A stretch of DNA of 64,000 nucleotides from Streptomyces sp. ICC1. Lineage in GTDB: Bacteria; Actinomycetota; Actinomycetes; Streptomycetales; Streptomycetaceae. The stretch's first letter is position 1, and each line of letters starts with the position of its first letter. Location: contig NZ_CP030287.1 in assembly GCF_003287935.1 (NCBI RefSeq), forward strand, positions 2,446,267 through 2,510,266, written 5' to 3'. The notes beneath the pieces were generated by a model. The model saw nothing but the letters and a program-made list of their open reading frames with translations, had not been told where the DNA came from and did not search any database. Shown one piece after another: positions 1-8,484 of the stretch. The position numbers were made by a program, and so were the translations under genes.

Positions 1-100
1 ACCGCCCACCGGGCGTGCCGGGCGCGCCACGGAAGCGGCGCGCACCGGGTCGCTCCCGGGCGGTATCCGTCGTAGGGCTGTTCCACACGGGGAGGTTCCG

Positions 101-1444
101 GTGGCCCACACCACAGGCAGTGCGGTCGATGTGGCACGCATCTCGGCCATGGACGCACGGGATGCCGCGCGTCTGCTCAAGGGGGTACGGGCCGCCGCGC
201 TCGCCGGGGACCGGCCGCCGGCCGCCCCGCGCCCGGAGATCGCCGAGTCCTGGCGCCGGATGCTGGCGGGCGGGGTCCACCCGGACCGCGACACCCGCTC
301 CCGGATGCTGTCCGCCGCCGAGACCGAGGAGCGGCGCCAGACCTCTCCGCTACGGGACCTGCTGCCCGTCCTGCGCGAAGGGCTGCTGCCCTCGCTGGAC
401 GAGGCCCTGCACATCATGGTCGTCGCCGACGCGGACGGCCGGCTGCTGTGGCGGGAGGGCCACGCCTCGATCCTGCGCAAGGCGGACCGGCTCGGCTTCG
501 CGGTCGGCGCCGACTGGGACGAGGCCGTGGTCGGCACGAACGGGGTGGGCACCGCCCTGGTGGCCCGCAGACCGGTCCAGGTGTTCTCGGCGGAGCACTT
601 CGTCTCCAGCCACCACGCCTGGACCTGCGCCGGAGCCCCCGTACGGGACCCCCGCGACGGGCAGCTGCTCGGCGTCATCGACGTCAGCGGGCCGCTGGCC
701 ACCATGCACCCGGCGACCCTGGCGTGGGTGAGCTCGGTGGCCCGGCTCGCGGAGCGGGAGCTGCGGGTGCGCCACCTGGAGTCCCTGGAGCGGCTGCGCT
801 CCGTGGCCGCCCCGCTGCTGGCCCGGCTGCCCGGGCGGGCCCTGGCCGTCGACGCCCACGGCTGGACGGCGGCCGTCACGGGGCTCGCGCCGGCGGAGCG
901 GATCCCGCTGCCCAAGTCCTTCGGCCCGGGCCGGGTGTGGGTGCCGCAGCTGGGCGACTGCCTGGTGGAGCCGCTGCCGGGCGGCTGGCTGCTGAGCGTC
1001 GCCGAGGCCCGTACCGGCGCCGGGGCGGCCACCCGCGTCGTCCTGGACCTCAGCCGGCCCGGGGCCTGGCTGGCGACCGTCTCCGGGCCCGCGGGCAGCT
1101 GGTCTCAGGAGCTCACCCCGCGCCACGCGGAGCTGCTGTTCCTGCTGGCCGAGTCGCCGAAGGGGCGCTCCGCCGCCGAGCTCGCCCTCGAGCTCTTCGG
1201 CGACGCGACCCGCACGGTGACGGTCCGCGCGGAGATGTCCCGCATGCGCCGCAACCTCGCGGGGGTCCTGGCCCACCGCCCGTACCGCTTCGCGCAGGAC
1301 GTGGAGGTCGAGCTGGTGCGCCCCGCGGACCCGGCCGCCCTGCTGCCCCACTCCACGGCCCCGGCGGTGGTCGGGGCCCGGCTGGGCCGGACCGAACCCC
1401 GGACCGAACCCCGGACGGATCCCGGCGGCGGCCGGGGCGTGTGA
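101..1444 (+). CDS. GAF-domain transcriptional regulator with C-terminal HTH
   Basis: This 447-residue cytoplasmic protein is probably a one-component sensor and regulator. The N-terminal ~60 residues contain the PEIAESWRRM segment common in actinobacterial GAF regulators. A GAF-like ligand-binding domain follows at roughly 100-215 (VVADADGRLLWREG, then VGTNGVGTALVARRPVQVF). A C-terminal winged-helix-like region at roughly 340-415 (LTPRHAELLFLLAE ... MRRNLAGVLAHRPYRF) should bind DNA. The GTG start follows a GGGGAGG ribosome site. The end carries a short repeat of RTEP units. The ligand and targets cannot be read from the sequence. The same family is often found near acetaldehyde or alcohol dehydrogenase genes, but none is present here. 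The next gene starts 13 bp downstream and may be co-transcribed. Confidence 0.8.
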   Translation: MAHTTGSAVDVARISAMDARDAARLLKGVRAAALAGDRPPAAPRPEIAESWRRMLAGGVHPDRDTRSRMLSAAETEERRQTSPLRDLLPVLREGLLPSLDEALHIMVVADADGRLLWREGHASILRKADRLGFAVGADWDEAVVGTNGVGTALVARRPVQVFSAEHFVSSHHAWTCAGAPVRDPRDGQLLGVIDVSGPLATMHPATLAWVSSVARLAERELRVRHLESLERLRSVAAPLLARLPGRALAVDAHGWTAAVTGLAPAERIPLPKSFGPGRVWVPQLGDCLVEPLPGGWLLSVAEARTGAGAATRVVLDLSRPGAWLATVSGPAGSWSQELTPRHAELLFLLAESPKGRSAAELALELFGDATRTVTVRAEMSRMRRNLAGVLAHRPYRFAQDVEVELVRPADPAALLPHSTAPAVVGARLGRTEPRTEPRTDPGGGRGV

Positions 1445-1457
1445 TTCCCTGGCTTGC

Positions 1458-2021
1458 ATGAGCACCATCACACTGACCACCTGGTCCCTGGAAATGACCT
1501 CGCAGGCCGATCTCGTCCCGGCGGCCGTCCCCGGCCCGGAGATCCGGATCGCGCGCTCGGAGGTGCCCTCGCCGGAGTTCAGCCGCTTCCTCTACGCCTC
1601 GGTGGGCGGCGACATCCACTGGACGGACCGGCTGGCGCTGACCCGCGCCCAGTGGGTGGAGCAGCTGGGCCGTCCCGGGGTGGAGACGTGGGTGGCGTAC
1701 GACCGGGGCACGCCGGCGGGCTACGTGGAGTTCGATCCGCAGCCGGACGGTGTGGTGGAGATCATGTACTTCGGCCTCCTCCCCGATTTCCGGGGCCGGC
1801 GCATCGGCGGCCACCTGCTGACGGTGGGCATCGAGCGGGCCTGGTCGCTGGCCGAGCGCTGGCCGGAGCTGCCCGCGACCCGGCGCGTCTGGCTGCACAC
1901 GTGCAGCCAGGACGGCCCGACGGCGATGGACAACTACCTCCGGCGCGGGCTCAAGGTCTTCAAGGAGGAGTCCGAGCAGAAGGAGACCTCCCCGACCCCC
2001 GGCCCCTGGCCCGGCGCGTAG
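1458..2021 (+). CDS. GNAT-family N-acetyltransferase
   Basis: This 187-residue protein has the GNAT fold signature. A central strand and acetyl-CoA loop read VEIMYFGLLPDFRGRRIGGHLL (positions ~95-117, with the R-x-x-G-x-G/A loop as RGRRIGG). The C-terminal part (VWLHTCSQDGPTAMDNYLRRGL) is the usual last strand and helix. The substrate is unknown. It begins 13 bp after the GAF regulator, so the two probably form a small operon. The reading frame ends before a GC-rich spacer with short tandem CGCGGGAGT units, which separates it from the sulfate operon. The ATG at 1458 is chosen because the alternative upstream frame gives no recognizable protein. Confidence 0.85.
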   Translation: MSTITLTTWSLEMTSQADLVPAAVPGPEIRIARSEVPSPEFSRFLYASVGGDIHWTDRLALTRAQWVEQLGRPGVETWVAYDRGTPAGYVEFDPQPDGVVEIMYFGLLPDFRGRRIGGHLLTVGIERAWSLAERWPELPATRRVWLHTCSQDGPTAMDNYLRRGLKVFKEESEQKETSPTPGPWPGA

Positions 2022-2241
2022 CCGCGGGAGCCGCACCGGCCCCGCGGGAGTCGCGGGAGTCGCGGGAGCCCTACCGGCCCCACGGGAGCGGGCCGGATGG
2101 GCCCGCGGCCCCGTGGGGCGGGGGGGGCCTCGGGGGCCCACGAGGTGACCCCCGTCACGGGAATCTCATGATCCGAGACGACTTCGTCCGCATAGTGGAC
2201 AGTAGTGGACTCCTCCAATCGCCACATGCCACGCTTCCGCC
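2022..2241. promoter_or_regulatory. Intergenic region and putative promoter/operator of the sulfate assimilation operon
   Basis: This spacer begins with three tandem CGCGGGAG(T/C) units and a G/C-rich hairpin-prone run that may terminate the upstream acetyltransferase. Near the 3' end, the octamer TAGTGGAC occurs at 2193-2200 and again at 2203-2210. The pair is a direct repeat with a 10-bp period, one helical turn, about 30 bp before the leader peptide start. This is what an operator for a sulfur regulator could look like, but no regulator is identified here. Confidence 0.4.
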
Positions 2242-2325
2242 ATGAACGGAGCTGGAATTGCCTTGGTGAGTCGGCGGCACGTCGACCTCGGCCGCATGTC
2301 CAGCGCCATCTGTCCGGCGCGCTGA
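2242..2325 (+). CDS. 27-residue cysteine-type leader peptide of the cys operon
   Basis: A short ORF reads MNGAGIALVSRRHVDLGRMS and ends SAICPAR. The core SRRHVDLGRMSSAIC is the signature of the 'putative leader peptide' family that precedes sulfur-assimilation genes in Streptomyces and relatives. In mycobacteria, cysteine-containing leader ORFs act as cysteine-responsive attenuators, and the same role is inferred here. A single Cys codon lies four codons before the stop. About 185 nt of untranslated sequence then separate the leader from the sulfite reductase start, which is room for an attenuator. It is too short for ordinary ORF calling, but the motif match is very specific. Confidence 0.85.
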   Translation: MNGAGIALVSRRHVDLGRMSSAICPAR

Positions 2326-2509
2326 CGCACCGCACCATCGTTGCCGCGGACGCGACCACACCGCCCGCAGTCAGCCACCACCGCAGTCCCCTGTAGGCCG
2401 ACAGTCGCCCCAAAAAGGCGGCGAATCAGCCACACCTGCTCCGTGCCAGGGGTCCCGCCGCCACTCCCCCCTGCCCTTGCCTTGAGCCGTTGAAGAAGGA
2501 CGTACCGTC

Positions 2510-4222
2510 ATGGCCGCCACCCCCGAAACGCCCGCAGCCGCCGCACCCGCTGCCGCTGCCGCGCGCCGCAAGACCGGCCGTCACCGCGGTGAGGGCCAGT
2601 GGGCCGTCGGACACCACACGCCCCTCAACGGCAACGAGCAGTTCAAGAAGGACGACGACGGTCTCAATGTGCGGACGCGCATCGAGAACATCTACTCCAA
2701 GGCGGGCTTCGACTCGATCGACCCCAACGACCTGCGCGGCCGTATGCGCTGGTGGGGCCTCTACACCCAGCGCAAGCCCGGGATCGACGGCGGCAAGACC
2801 GCGATCCTGGAGCCGGAGGAGCTGGACGACAAGTACTTCATGCTGCGCGTGCGCATCGACGGCGGCCGGCTGACCACCGAGCAGCTGCGCGTCATCGGCG
2901 AGATCTCCCAGGAGTTCGCGCGCGGCACCGCCGACCTCACGGACCGGCAGAACGTGCAGTACCACTGGATCCGCATCGAGGACGTCCCGGAGATCTGGCG
3001 CCGTCTGGAGGCCGTCGGCCTCTCGACCACCGAGGCCTGCGGTGACACGCCCCGCGTCATCCTCGGCTCGCCCGTGGCCGGCATCGCGCTGGACGAGATC
3101 ATCGACGGCACCCCCGCCATCGACGAGATCTACCGCCGCATCGTGGGCAACCCGGCCTTCTCGAACCTGCCCCGCAAGTTCAAGTCCGCGATCTCCGGCT
3201 CGCCGCTGCTCGACGTGGCGCACGAGATCAACGACATCGCCTTCGTGGGCGTCGAGCACCCCGAGCACGGCCCCGGCTTCGACGTCTGGGTCGGCGGCGG
3301 CCTCTCCACCAACCCCAAGCTGGGTGTGCGCCTCGGCACCTGGGTCTCGCTCGACGAGGTGCCGGACATCTACGAGGGCGTCATCTCGATCTTCCGCGAC
3401 TACGGCTACCGCCGGCTGCGCACCCGCGCCCGCCTGAAGTTCCTCGTCGCCGACTGGGGCCCGGCCAAGTTCCGCCAGGTCCTGGAGGACGAGTACCTGA
3501 AGCGCAAGCTGACCGACGGCCCGGCACCCGCGCAGCCCAGCGGCCAGTGGCGCGACCACGTCGGCGTCCACCAGCAGCAGGACGGCAAGTTCTACGTCGG
3601 CTTCGCGCCCCGCGTGGGCCGCGTCGACGGCGCCACCCTGACCAAGATCGCGGACGTGGCCGAGCGGCACGGCTCCGGCCGGCTGCGCACCACCGCCGAG
3701 CAGAAGATGATCGTGCTCGACGTCGAGGCCGACAAGGTCGACTCGGTCGTCGCGGCCCTGGAGGCGCTGGACCTGCGGGTCAAGCCGTCCCCGTTCCGCC
3801 GCGGCACGATGGCCTGCACCGGCATCGAGTTCTGCAAGCTGGCCATCGTCGAGACGAAGGCGCGCGGCGCCTCGCTGATCGACGAGCTGGAGCGACGCCT
3901 GCCGGAGTTCGCCGAGCCGCTCACCATCAACATCAACGGCTGCCCCAACGCCTGCGCCCGCATCCAGGTGGCGGACATCGGTCTCAAGGGCCAGCTGGTC
4001 CTGGACGACGAGGGCAACCAGGTCGAGGGCTACCAGGTCCACCTGGGCGGCGCGCTCGGCCTGGAGGCCGGTTTCGGCCGCAAGGTCCGCGGCCTCAAGG
4101 TCACCTCGGCCGGTCTGCCCGACTACGTCGAGCGGGTCGTCACGCGCTTCCAGGAGCAGCGTGGGGACGGCGAGCGCTTCGCCGCCTGGGCGACCCGTGC
4201 GAAGGACGAGGACCTGTCGTGA
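2510..4222 (+). CDS. Nitrite/sulfite reductase (siroheme, 4Fe-4S)
   Basis: This 570-residue ferredoxin-type reductase carries out six-electron reduction of sulfite to sulfide, the last reductive step of assimilation. The siroheme/4Fe-4S ligands are visible as C436-x5-C442 (CTGIEFC) and C478-x3-C482 (NGCPNAC). The two ferredoxin-like half domains precede each half (LTDRQNVQYHWI near 145, and the repeat near 380-400 RLRTTAEQKM). The ATG follows a GAAGGA ribosome site. The first ~28 residues are an Ala/Pro-rich extension. It is the first large gene after the leader peptide and overlaps the next gene by GTGA. The context (APS reductase, ATP sulfurylase) makes sulfite the likely substrate rather than nitrite. 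Confidence 0.93.
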   Translation: MAATPETPAAAAPAAAAARRKTGRHRGEGQWAVGHHTPLNGNEQFKKDDDGLNVRTRIENIYSKAGFDSIDPNDLRGRMRWWGLYTQRKPGIDGGKTAILEPEELDDKYFMLRVRIDGGRLTTEQLRVIGEISQEFARGTADLTDRQNVQYHWIRIEDVPEIWRRLEAVGLSTTEACGDTPRVILGSPVAGIALDEIIDGTPAIDEIYRRIVGNPAFSNLPRKFKSAISGSPLLDVAHEINDIAFVGVEHPEHGPGFDVWVGGGLSTNPKLGVRLGTWVSLDEVPDIYEGVISIFRDYGYRRLRTRARLKFLVADWGPAKFRQVLEDEYLKRKLTDGPAPAQPSGQWRDHVGVHQQQDGKFYVGFAPRVGRVDGATLTKIADVAERHGSGRLRTTAEQKMIVLDVEADKVDSVVAALEALDLRVKPSPFRRGTMACTGIEFCKLAIVETKARGASLIDELERRLPEFAEPLTININGCPNACARIQVADIGLKGQLVLDDEGNQVEGYQVHLGGALGLEAGFGRKVRGLKVTSAGLPDYVERVVTRFQEQRGDGERFAAWATRAKDEDLS

Positions 4223-4398
4223 GCGAGCGCGCCGCACCGTTCTACTGCCCGTACTGCGGCGACGAGGACCTGTTCCCGAACGAAACAGGCCACGGCGCCT
4301 GGGAATGCAGGGCCTGCAATCGAGCCTTCCAGCTGAAGTACCTCGGGCTGCTGGCCCGGGGCGTGTCGTCGAACACCGCTGGAGGGGACGAGATATGA
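4219..4398 (+). CDS. Small zinc-ribbon protein of the sulfate operon
   Basis: A 59-residue protein starts at a GTG overlapping the sulfite reductase stop (GTGA) and ends overlapping the cysH start (ATGA). It carries two CxxC pairs, FYCPYCGDEDL and WECRACNRAF, the pattern of a rubredoxin/zinc-ribbon knuckle. The tight translational coupling on both sides says it belongs to the sulfate pathway, perhaps as an electron or metal-handling accessory of the reductases. No catalytic motif is visible. It is absent from the six-frame list under this start but is clearly coding. Confidence 0.85.
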   Translation: MSERAAPFYCPYCGDEDLFPNETGHGAWECRACNRAFQLKYLGLLARGVSSNTAGGDEI

Positions 4399-5114
4399 CC
4401 ACGCTTCAGACCGCCGGTCTCAACACCCGGGACGCCGATCTCAAGGTGCTGGCCGAGCAGGCGGGCCGGGACCTCGAGGACGCCTCCCCCCTGGAGATCC
4501 TCACCTGGGCGGCCGAGACCTTCGGCAAGGAGTTCGCCGTGACCTCCTCCATGGAGGACGCGGTCGTCGCCCACCTCGCCTCCCGCGCCTTCCCCGGCGT
4601 GGACGTGGTCTTCCTCGACACGGGCTACCACTTCGAGGAGACCATCGGCACCCGCGACGCGGTCGAGGCCGTGATGGACGTCAACGTCATCACGCTCACC
4701 CCGCGCCAGAGCGTCGCCGAACAGGACGCCGAGTACGGCCCGAAGCTGCACGACCGCGACCCCGACCTGTGCTGCGCGCTGCGCAAGGTCAAGCCCCTGG
4801 AAGAGGGCCTGACCGCCTACCGCGCCTGGGCGACGGGCTTGCGCCGCGACGAGTCCCCGACCCGGGCCAACACCCCGGTGGTCGGCTGGGACGAGAAGCG
4901 GCGGAAGGTCAAGGTCTCCCCGATCGCCCGCTGGACCCAGGACGACGTGGACGCGTACGTGCTGGAGCACGGCGTCCTCACCAACCCGCTGCTGATGGAC
5001 GGTTACCCCTCCGTCGGCTGCGCCCCCTGCACCCGCCGGGTGGCGGAGGGCGAGGACGCCCGCGCCGGCCGCTGGGCGGGGCTCGGCAAGACCGAGTGCG
5101 GACTGCACGGCTGA
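4395..5114 (+). CDS. cysH: Adenylyl-sulfate (APS) reductase, CysH family
   Basis: This 239-residue enzyme reduces activated sulfate to sulfite. It has the PP-loop-like fold (VTSSMEDAVVAHLA, VVFLDTGYHFEET). It also has four cysteines in the iron-sulfur pattern, C126-C127 and C209-x2-C212 (CAPC), and a C-terminal catalytic cysteine (TECGLHG, C235). In this family the double CC/CxxC signature marks 4Fe-4S enzymes that use APS directly, as in mycobacteria and plants. The true ATG overlaps the stop of the zinc-ribbon gene; a longer in-frame ORF upstream is only read-through. It ends by ATGA overlap with the region in front of cysC. Confidence 0.93.
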   Translation: MTTLQTAGLNTRDADLKVLAEQAGRDLEDASPLEILTWAAETFGKEFAVTSSMEDAVVAHLASRAFPGVDVVFLDTGYHFEETIGTRDAVEAVMDVNVITLTPRQSVAEQDAEYGPKLHDRDPDLCCALRKVKPLEEGLTAYRAWATGLRRDESPTRANTPVVGWDEKRRKVKVSPIARWTQDDVDAYVLEHGVLTNPLLMDGYPSVGCAPCTRRVAEGEDARAGRWAGLGKTECGLHG

Positions 5115-5185
5115 TGACGGCCACCAGCGCGACCACCGCACGCACAGAACGCACCGAACGCACAGAACCGACGGAGACGAACCAG

Positions 5186-5731
5186 ATGAGCGTGAGCGAC
5201 CAGGGCGCCACGGTGTGGCTGACCGGGCTGCCGAGCGCGGGCAAGACCACCATCGCCTACGCGCTGGCCGAGCGGCTGCGCGCCGAGGGCCACCGCGTGG
5301 AGGTCCTCGACGGCGACGAGATCCGGGAGTTCCTCTCCGCCGGTCTCGGTTTCAGCCGCGAGGACCGGCACACCAACGTGCAGCGGATCGGCTTCGTCGC
5401 CGAACTCCTCGCGTCCAACGGCGTCAAGGCGCTCGTCCCGGTGATCGCACCGTTCGCGGACAGCCGTGAGGCCGTTCGCAAGCGGCACGCCGCCGAGGGC
5501 ACCGCGTACCTGGAGGTCCACGTGGCCACCCCGGTCGAGGTCTGCTCCGAGCGCGACGTGAAGGGCCTGTACGCCAAGCAGGCGGCAGGCGAGATCTCCG
5601 GTCTGACCGGGGTCGACGACCCGTACGAGGCGCCGGGCTCCCCGGACCTGCGTATCGAGTCGCACACGCAGTCCGTACAGGAGTCGGCTTCGGCACTGCA
5701 CGCGCTGCTCACCGAGAGGGGTCTGGCATGA
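5186..5731 (+). CDS. cysC: Adenylyl-sulfate kinase
   Basis: This enzyme phosphorylates APS to PAPS. It is 181 residues from the chosen ATG, which has GGAG nine bases upstream. Visible features are the P-loop GLPSAGKTT near residues 13-21, the DGDEIR substrate segment and the FSREDRHTN motif of APS kinases. An in-frame ATG at 5114, overlapping the cysH stop, would add 24 residues dominated by a degenerate T-E-R repeat (codons ACC/GAA/CGC). It lacks a ribosome site, so the later start is preferred, although coupled translation from 5114 cannot be excluded. The gene overlaps cysD by four bases. Because CysH looks APS-specific, the PAPS made here may serve sulfotransferases rather than reduction. 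Confidence 0.9.
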   Translation: MSVSDQGATVWLTGLPSAGKTTIAYALAERLRAEGHRVEVLDGDEIREFLSAGLGFSREDRHTNVQRIGFVAELLASNGVKALVPVIAPFADSREAVRKRHAAEGTAYLEVHVATPVEVCSERDVKGLYAKQAAGEISGLTGVDDPYEAPGSPDLRIESHTQSVQESASALHALLTERGLA

Positions 5732-6666
5732 CCGCCACCGTCGCACACGTCCACGAAGGGACGGACGCGCCCTACGCGCTGTCGCACCTCGACGCCCTCG
5801 AGTCGGAGGCCGTGCACATCTTCCGCGAGGTCGCGGGCGAGTTCGAGAAGCCGGTGATCCTCTTCTCCGGCGGCAAGGACTCGATCGTCATGCTGCACCT
5901 GGCGCTGAAGGCGTTCGCGCCCGCGCCGGTGCCGTTCACCCTGCTGCACGTGGACACCGGCCACAACTTCCCCGAGGTCCTGGACTACCGCGACCGCGCG
6001 GTCGCCAAGCACGGCCTGCGCCTGCACGTGGCCTCCGTCCAGGAGTACATCGACGCCGGCAAGCTCCGCGAGCGCCCCGACGGCGTCCGCAACCCGCTGC
6101 AGACCGTCCCGCTGACCGAGGCGATCCAGAGCCTCAAGTTCGACGCCGTCTTCGGCGGCGGCCGCCGCGACGAGGAGAAGGCCCGCGCCAAGGAGCGCGT
6201 CTTCTCCCTGCGCGACGAGTTCTCCCAGTGGGACCCGCGCCGCCAGCGCCCCGAGCTGTGGCAGCTCTACAACGGCCGCCACGCGCCCGGCGAGCACGTG
6301 CGCGTCTTCCCGCTGTCCAACTGGACCGAGCTGGACGTGTGGCAGTACATCGCCCGCGAGAAGATCGAACTGCCGGAGATCTACTTCGCCCACGAGCGCG
6401 AGGTCTTCAAGCGCAACGGCATGTGGCTGACGGCCGGCGAGTGGGGCGGCGCCAAGGGCGACGAGACCACCGAGACCCGCCTGATCCGCTACCGCACCGT
6501 CGGTGACATGTCCTGCACCGGTGCCGTCGACTCCGACGCCACCACGCTGGACGCCGTGATCACCGAGATCGCCGCCTCCCGGCTCACCGAGCGGGGCGCG
6601 ACCCGCGCCGACGACAAGATGTCCGAGGCCGCGATGGAAGACCGCAAGCGCGAAGGGTACTTCTAA
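5728..6666 (+). CDS. cysD: Sulfate adenylyltransferase subunit 2
   Basis: This is the 312-residue catalytic subunit of ATP sulfurylase, which joins sulfate to ATP with help from the CysN GTPase. The ATP-pyrophosphatase PP-loop is seen as LFSGGKDSIVMLHLA near residue 50. The family segments FDAVFGGGRRDEEKARAKER (~148-167), FPLSNWTELDVWQYI and SCTGAVDSDATTLDAVI follow. Length is normal for the family. It starts by ATGA overlap with cysC and ends two bases before cysN, so cysC-cysD-cysN are translationally coupled. Confidence 0.95.
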   Translation: MTATVAHVHEGTDAPYALSHLDALESEAVHIFREVAGEFEKPVILFSGGKDSIVMLHLALKAFAPAPVPFTLLHVDTGHNFPEVLDYRDRAVAKHGLRLHVASVQEYIDAGKLRERPDGVRNPLQTVPLTEAIQSLKFDAVFGGGRRDEEKARAKERVFSLRDEFSQWDPRRQRPELWQLYNGRHAPGEHVRVFPLSNWTELDVWQYIAREKIELPEIYFAHEREVFKRNGMWLTAGEWGGAKGDETTETRLIRYRTVGDMSCTGAVDSDATTLDAVITEIAASRLTERGATRADDKMSEAAMEDRKREGYF

Positions 6667-6668
6667 CC

Positions 6669-8009
6669 ATGACCTCCACCACCGAGCAGTTCGCCGATCT
6701 GTCGGCGACCACGCTGCTGCGCTTCGCGACCGCCGGTTCCGTCGACGACGGCAAATCCACGCTCGTCGGGCGCCTCCTGCACGACTCCAAGTCGATCCTC
6801 ACCGACCAGCTGGAGGCCGTCGAGGCCGTGTCCGCCCAGCGCGGTCAGGACACCCCCGACCTCGCGCTGCTCACCGACGGCCTGCGGGCCGAGCGGGAGC
6901 AGGGCATCACCATCGACGTCGCGTACCGCTACTTCGCCACCGCCCGGCGCCGGTTCATCCTCGCCGACACCCCGGGGCACGTGCAGTACACCCGGAACAT
7001 GGTCACCGGCGCCTCCACCGCCGACCTGGCCGTGGTCCTGGTCGACGCCCGCAACGGCGTGATCGAGCAGACCCGCCGGCACGCGGCCGTCGCCGCGCTG
7101 CTGCGCGTCCCGCACGTGGTCCTGGCCGTCAACAAGATGGACCTGGTGGACTACCAGGAGGCCGTCTTCGCGGCGATCGCCGAGGAGTTCACCGCGTACG
7201 CCTCGGACCTCGGCGTCCCGGAGATCACCGCGATCCCGATCTCGGCCCTGGCCGGCGACAACGTCGTGGAGCCCTCCGCGCACATGGACTGGTACGGCGG
7301 CCCCACGGTGCTGGAGCACCTGGAGACCGTCCCGGTCAGCCACGACCTCACCGCCTGCCCGGCGCGCTTCCCGGTGCAGTACGTGATCCGTCCGCAGACG
7401 GCCGCGCACCCGGACTACCGCGGCTACGCCGGCCAGATCGCCTCCGGCGTACTGCGCGTCGGCGAGCCCGTCACGGTCCTGCCGTCGGGGCGCACCTCGG
7501 TCATCGAGGGCATCGACGCGCTCGGCGAGAGCGTGGACATCGCCTGGGCCCCGCAGTCGGTGACGGTGCGTCTGAAGGACGACATCGACATCTCGCGCGG
7601 CGACCTGATCGCCCCGTCCGCGAGCGCCCCGGCCACCACGCAGGACGTCGAGGCGACGGTCTGCCACGTGGCGGACCAGCCGCTGGCCGTCGGCGCCCGG
7701 GTGCTGATCAAGCACACGACGCGCACGGTCAAGGCGATCGTCAAGGAGATCCCCTCGCGGCTGACCCTGGACGACCTGTCCCAGCACCCGAACCCCGGTC
7801 AGCTGGTGGCCAACGACATCGGCCGGGTCGTCGTGCGCACCGCCGAGCCGCTCGCGCTCGACTCGTACGCCGACTCGCGCCGCACCGGTTCCTTCCTGCT
7901 GATCGACCCGGCGGACGGCACGACGCTGGCGGCCGGCATGGTCGGCGAGTCCTTCGCCTCCAAGGCCGAGACCACCATCCAGGCCGATGAGGAAGGGTGG
8001 GACTTCTGA
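6669..8009 (+). CDS. cysN: Sulfate adenylyltransferase subunit 1 (GTPase)
   Basis: This 446-residue translation-factor-like GTPase powers the CysD reaction. G1 is GSVDDGKST near residues 21-29, G2/G3 are QGITIDVAYRYF and DTPGHVQYTRNM, and G4 is NKMD near 154-157. An EF-Tu-like domain 2/3 tail follows. There is no fused APS kinase domain at the C terminus; that activity is supplied by the separate cysC. The gene is the last intact member of the operon. In related genomes sulfonate or sulfate transport genes usually follow, and here only a stub of one remains. Confidence 0.95.
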   Translation: MTSTTEQFADLSATTLLRFATAGSVDDGKSTLVGRLLHDSKSILTDQLEAVEAVSAQRGQDTPDLALLTDGLRAEREQGITIDVAYRYFATARRRFILADTPGHVQYTRNMVTGASTADLAVVLVDARNGVIEQTRRHAAVAALLRVPHVVLAVNKMDLVDYQEAVFAAIAEEFTAYASDLGVPEITAIPISALAGDNVVEPSAHMDWYGGPTVLEHLETVPVSHDLTACPARFPVQYVIRPQTAAHPDYRGYAGQIASGVLRVGEPVTVLPSGRTSVIEGIDALGESVDIAWAPQSVTVRLKDDIDISRGDLIAPSASAPATTQDVEATVCHVADQPLAVGARVLIKHTTRTVKAIVKEIPSRLTLDDLSQHPNPGQLVANDIGRVVVRTAEPLALDSYADSRRTGSFLLIDPADGTTLAAGMVGESFASKAETTIQADEEGWDF

Positions 8010-8011
8010 TC

Positions 8012-8110
8012 ATGCTTGCCGACATCTACTCCACCTTCGCGAAGGAGGGCGGCCGAGTGGGCAGCGGCGCCCTCGGCAGCGGCCAGGGAGGCGTGGGGCG
8101 ATGTGCGTGA
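8012..8110 (+). CDS. Possible 32-residue ORF after cysN
   Basis: A short ORF begins two bases after the cysN stop and reads MLADIYSTFAKEGG, then a Gly/Ser/Ala stretch, ending RCA. No family is recognized. The spacing suggests coupled translation, and its start lies in the expected place for another operon member. Its composition is low-complexity and it has no ribosome site of its own, so it may be only part of the spacer before the truncated transporter gene. Confidence 0.25.
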   Translation: MLADIYSTFAKEGGRVGSGALGSGQGGVGRCA

Positions 8111-8223
8111 TGACGTACGCGCACCGCTCGCGCGCCCACACCCCCCACGAGCCGTACCTGCCCTTGCTCCAGAGACGAAGACCTGCGCCGTGACCTCACG
8201 GTGCTTCGAGAGGAAGTCCTCCC

Positions 8224-8484
8224 GTGCCTGCCACCGGTACCCCGCGTTCCGCGCTTTCCCGTAACGGCCTGCGCCGCGGCGTCGTCGCCGCCGCCCTCCC
8301 GCTCCTGATCGGCGCGCTCGCCTCGTGCGGCTACGGTTCCGACGCGAAGAAGGACGACGCTCCCGCCAAGGAGGTCGCCGCCGGCGGCAAGAAGCTCTCG
8401 GCCTCCGAGGTCCGCATCGGCTACTTCCCCAACCTGACGCACGCCACCGCGCTCGTCGGCCTCCAGGAAGGCCTGATCGCCAAG
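8224..8484 (+). pseudogene. Truncated sulfonate/nitrate-type ABC transporter binding protein (5' fragment)
   Basis: The first ~87 codons encode a typical lipoprotein signal (RRGVVAAALPLLIGALASC, lipobox ASC at ~37) and the start of a type-2 binding protein (VRIGYFPNLTHATALVGLQEGLIAK). This matches the SsuA/TauA family, which normally runs to about 350 residues. After the Lys at 8482-8484 the homology stops. The frame continues as GSGEGLGLPLG only because it is reading the antisense of the opposing gene. A fragment this short cannot bind substrate. The cause is inferred to be a deletion that also removed the permease and ATPase genes expected downstream. A GTG start follows an AGGAAG site. Confidence 0.85.

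Noticed and set aside
350..1480. Long minus-strand ORF opposite the GAF regulator
   Set aside because: Arg/Gly/Pro-rich composition and perfect antisense of a well-recognized gene; typical high-GC shadow frame.
2426..4402. 658-codon minus-strand ORF opposite the sulfite reductase
   Set aside because: Low-complexity shadow of a gene with clear siroheme motifs on the plus strand.
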